A stretch of DNA of 7,762 bases from Anaerolinea sp. (GTDB lineage Bacteria; Chloroflexota; Anaerolineae; Anaerolineales; Anaerolineaceae): positions 1 to 7,762 of the forward strand of contig PNNU01000146.1 in NCBI GenBank assembly GCA_013824385.1. The letters run 5' to 3'. The translations under genes and the position numbers were made by a program. Positions 7,191 through 7,762 of this stretch are shown one piece after another. Under the pieces are notes generated by a model. It saw nothing but the letters and a program-made list of their open reading frames with translations. It had not been told where the DNA came from and did not search any database. The number at the start of each line of letters is the position of its first letter. Positions within the stretch are counted from its first letter, which is position 1.

Positions 7191-7367
7191 TCAAGCTTTA
7201 TTGTCGAGGACTGTCAACCTGGGCTTGGTTGCATCATCCCTGCACAATTCAGTCAGTGGCTTGCTGCGGCACTTTTGATTTTTGTCTGGTGCGCTCACAT
7301 AACCACTCTTGAATTGCCTTTTTGGGTTTACACCCAAAACCTTGCTATTATACTCCAAAAGGAGCAT
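7191..7367 (-). CDS. doubtful small open frame, 58 codons, in the rpsJ-rplC gap
   Basis: An ATG at 7367-7365 opens a frame that runs through almost the whole gap and stops at TGA 7193-7191, just ahead of the rplC start. The predicted peptide begins MLLLEYNSKVLG and ends RLTVLDNKA. It is lysine-rich and mixed in composition, with two cysteines and no membrane segment or recognisable domain. No Shine-Dalgarno precedes the ATG (the upstream bases read ACACCTCGCTGTT), and the start codon is buried in hairpin A. I do not recognise the product. Most likely it is a chance open frame in a structured leader, but it is recorded because it fits the gap so closely. Confidence 0.12.
   Translation of the reverse strand: MLLLEYNSKVLGVNPKRQFKSGYVSAPDKNQKCRSKPLTELCRDDATKPRLTVLDNKA
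7245..7317 (-). other. leader helix C: long interrupted stem with A-rich loop
   Basis: Nested pairings form one extended arm. GCAATTC (7317-7311) pairs with GAATTG plus T (7250-7244), and AGTGGTT (7307-7301) with AGCCACT (7261-7255). TGT (7299-7297) pairs with ACG-type bases at 7262-7264. GC (7294-7293) pairs with 7266-7267, and GCAC (7292-7289) with GTGC (7272-7269). That is about 24 pairs with small bulges, closing a 16-base loop (7288-7273) rich in A. It begins three bases after hairpin B. Confidence 0.4.
7320..7339 (-). other. leader hairpin B: 8-bp stem with GUAA tetraloop
   Basis: TTTTGGGT (7339-7332) and ACCCAAAA (7327-7320) are perfectly complementary around GTAA (7331-7328). In minus-sense RNA the loop is GUAA, a GNRA tetraloop; in plus-sense RNA it would be UUAC. 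It abuts hairpin A, sharing only base 7339, so the two could stack end to end. No T-tract follows on the minus strand. Confidence 0.5.
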
Positions 7368-7378
7368 AACAGCGAGGT
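7339..7378 (-). other. leader hairpin A: 17 of 18 pairs, UUUU loop
   Basis: The arm 7378-7361 pairs with 7356-7339 around a TTTT loop at 7357-7360. Fifteen pairs are Watson-Crick, two are G-U (7365 with 7352, 7370 with 7347), and one position is mismatched (7374 with 7343). On the plus strand the two wobbles become A-C mismatches, so the structure favours RNA of operon sense. Only four T residues follow, and they run into GGG, so it is a poor intrinsic terminator. Confidence 0.55.
7347..7352 (-). promoter_or_regulatory. possible -10 box for an internal rplC promoter
   Basis: The minus strand reads TATAAT, a perfect sigma-70 -10 hexamer, about 170 bases before the rplC start. The hexamer 17 bases upstream is TCGCTG, a poor match to TTGACA, and there is no TGn extension. 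The box is also part of the 3' arm of hairpin A, so the match may result from stem pairing. If real, transcription would start near 7340 and hairpin B would lie at the 5' end of the rplC mRNA. Confidence 0.3.
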
Positions 7379-7438
7379 GTATTTCTATTTTTTAAGGTGA
7401 TCTACCGAAATCACAAAAACGAATTCGCGGTACTTGCT

Positions 7439-7747
7439 TTAGATCTTAATTTCAATATCCACACCAGCAGGCATATTGAGACGCATAAGCATATCAATTG
7501 TCTTGGAATCTGGATCGAGTACGTCGATCAATCGATTATGGGTACGAATTTCAAAATGCTCATGTGAATCTTTATCAATGAATGCTGAGCGCCGAACAGT
7601 GAATTTTTCAATCCTGGTCGGAAGGGGCACTGGGCCAACAACTTGGGCACCACTGCGTTCGGCTGTCTCGACAATCCGTTTTGCGGATTGGTCAAGAACA
7701 CGATGATCATAAGCCTTCAAGCGAATTCGAATTTTTTGTTTTGCCAT
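7439..7747 (-). CDS. rpsJ: 30S ribosomal protein S10 (uS10)
   Basis: S10 belongs to the head of the small subunit and, as NusE, also binds NusB in transcription antitermination on rRNA operons. The 102-residue product starts [20 protein letters not shown] and has [19 protein letters not shown] (27-45) and the extended loop [20 protein letters not shown] (56-75). It ends with [17 protein letters not shown] second ATG directly upstream (7748-7750) would add one Met; the family start MAKQ is preferred, and both lie within range of the AGGT upstream. Only 12 bases precede it in the window, so its promoter and neighbours (often tuf and fusA) cannot be seen. Confidence 0.97.
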   Translation of the reverse strand: MAKQKIRIRLKAYDHRVLDQSAKRIVETAERSGAQVVGPVPLPTRIEKFTVRRSAFIDKDSHEHFEIRTHNRLIDVLDPDSKTIDMLMRLNMPAGVDIEIKI

Positions 7748-7762
7748 CATAATCTACCTATG

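Larger units (their letters stand above)
7176..7438 (-). promoter_or_regulatory. candidate structured mRNA leader between rpsJ and rplC
   Basis: This is the only long gap in an otherwise packed operon. On the minus strand it can form three consecutive hairpins (7339-7378, 7320-7339, 7245-7317). A less structured stretch follows, holding a CAACC/GGTTG stem at 7215-7231, and then the rplC Shine-Dalgarno AAGGAG. The pairing pattern (G-U wobbles and a GUAA loop only in this sense) points to function in the operon RNA. In E. coli the S10 operon is regulated by L4 through a leader placed before rpsJ; a leader here would instead separate S10 from L3-L4-L23 and the genes after them. Ligand and mechanism are unknown. 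Structure was assessed by eye, not by folding energy or covariation. Confidence 0.5.

Noticed and set aside
7212..7217. Consensus -35 hexamer TTGACA on the minus strand, upstream of rplC
   Set aside because: The bases at 16-18 spacing downstream (around TTGAAG) do not form a -10 box, and the rplC Shine-Dalgarno already lies there.
7339..7378. Hairpin A as an intrinsic terminator after rpsJ
   Set aside because: The stem is strong, but only four T residues follow before GGG, and the lower stem is not GC-rich in the usual way. Termination or attenuation is possible but not supported by the sequence.
6657..7400. Plus-strand open frame of 247 codons, antisense to rplC and running across the rpsJ-rplC gap, with a hydrophobic stretch near its end
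   Set aside because: About 520 of its 744 bases are the antisense of conserved L3, the product has no family resemblance, and no transcription unit is apparent on that strand. It is a codon-usage shadow that happens to stay open through the gap.
1..7762. Mobile elements, CRISPR arrays, tRNA genes, broken ribosomal genes
   Set aside because: No repeats of suitable length, no transposase or integrase fragments, no tRNA-like cloverleaf noticed, and all ribosomal frames are intact with normal lengths.

Overview
This window is one continuous block of the bacterial S10/spc ribosomal-protein operon, and every gene lies on the minus strand. Reading in the direction of transcription (high to low coordinates), the order is rpsJ (S10), a 263-base gap, rplC (L3), rplD (L4), rplW (L23), rplB (L2), rpsS (S19), rplV (L22), rpsC (S3), rplP (L16), rpmC (L29), rpsQ (S17), rplN (L14), rplX (L24), rplE (L5), rpsN (S14, zinc type), rpsH (S8) and rplF (L6, cut by the window edge). 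All 17 proteins look intact and conserved. No mobile element, CRISPR array, tRNA, rRNA or plus-strand gene was found.

The gene order is the standard bacterial one. Base composition is moderate (roughly half GC by eye). The S10, L16 and L2 sequences, together with the four-cysteine S14 and the four-cysteine L24, fit Chloroflexota, probably Anaerolineae. That placement is an impression from protein sequence, not a computed phylogeny.

The genes are tightly packed. rplP-rpmC-rpsQ-rplN are joined by three successive ATGA overlaps, rplW-rplB share one base (TAATG), and rplE-rpsN and rpsS-rplV are separated by one and two bases. Most starts have a clear Shine-Dalgarno sequence, often lying inside the end of the upstream gene. 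The products are early and intermediate assembly proteins of both subunits, so co-transcription and translational coupling would keep them in step.

The one region that conserved genes do not explain is the 263-base gap between rpsJ and rplC (7176-7438). On the minus strand it can form three back-to-back hairpins: a 17-of-18-pair stem with a UUUU loop, an 8-bp stem with a GUAA (GNRA) tetraloop, and a long interrupted helix of about 24 pairs with an A-rich loop. The G-U wobbles and the GNRA loop only make sense in RNA copied in the sense of the operon. This suggests a structured mRNA leader ahead of rplC, possibly an autoregulatory ribosomal-protein leader in an unusual place, inside the operon after S10 rather than before it. 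A perfect TATAAT lies within the first hairpin, and an open frame of 58 codons also runs through the gap. These readings compete and are kept separate below.
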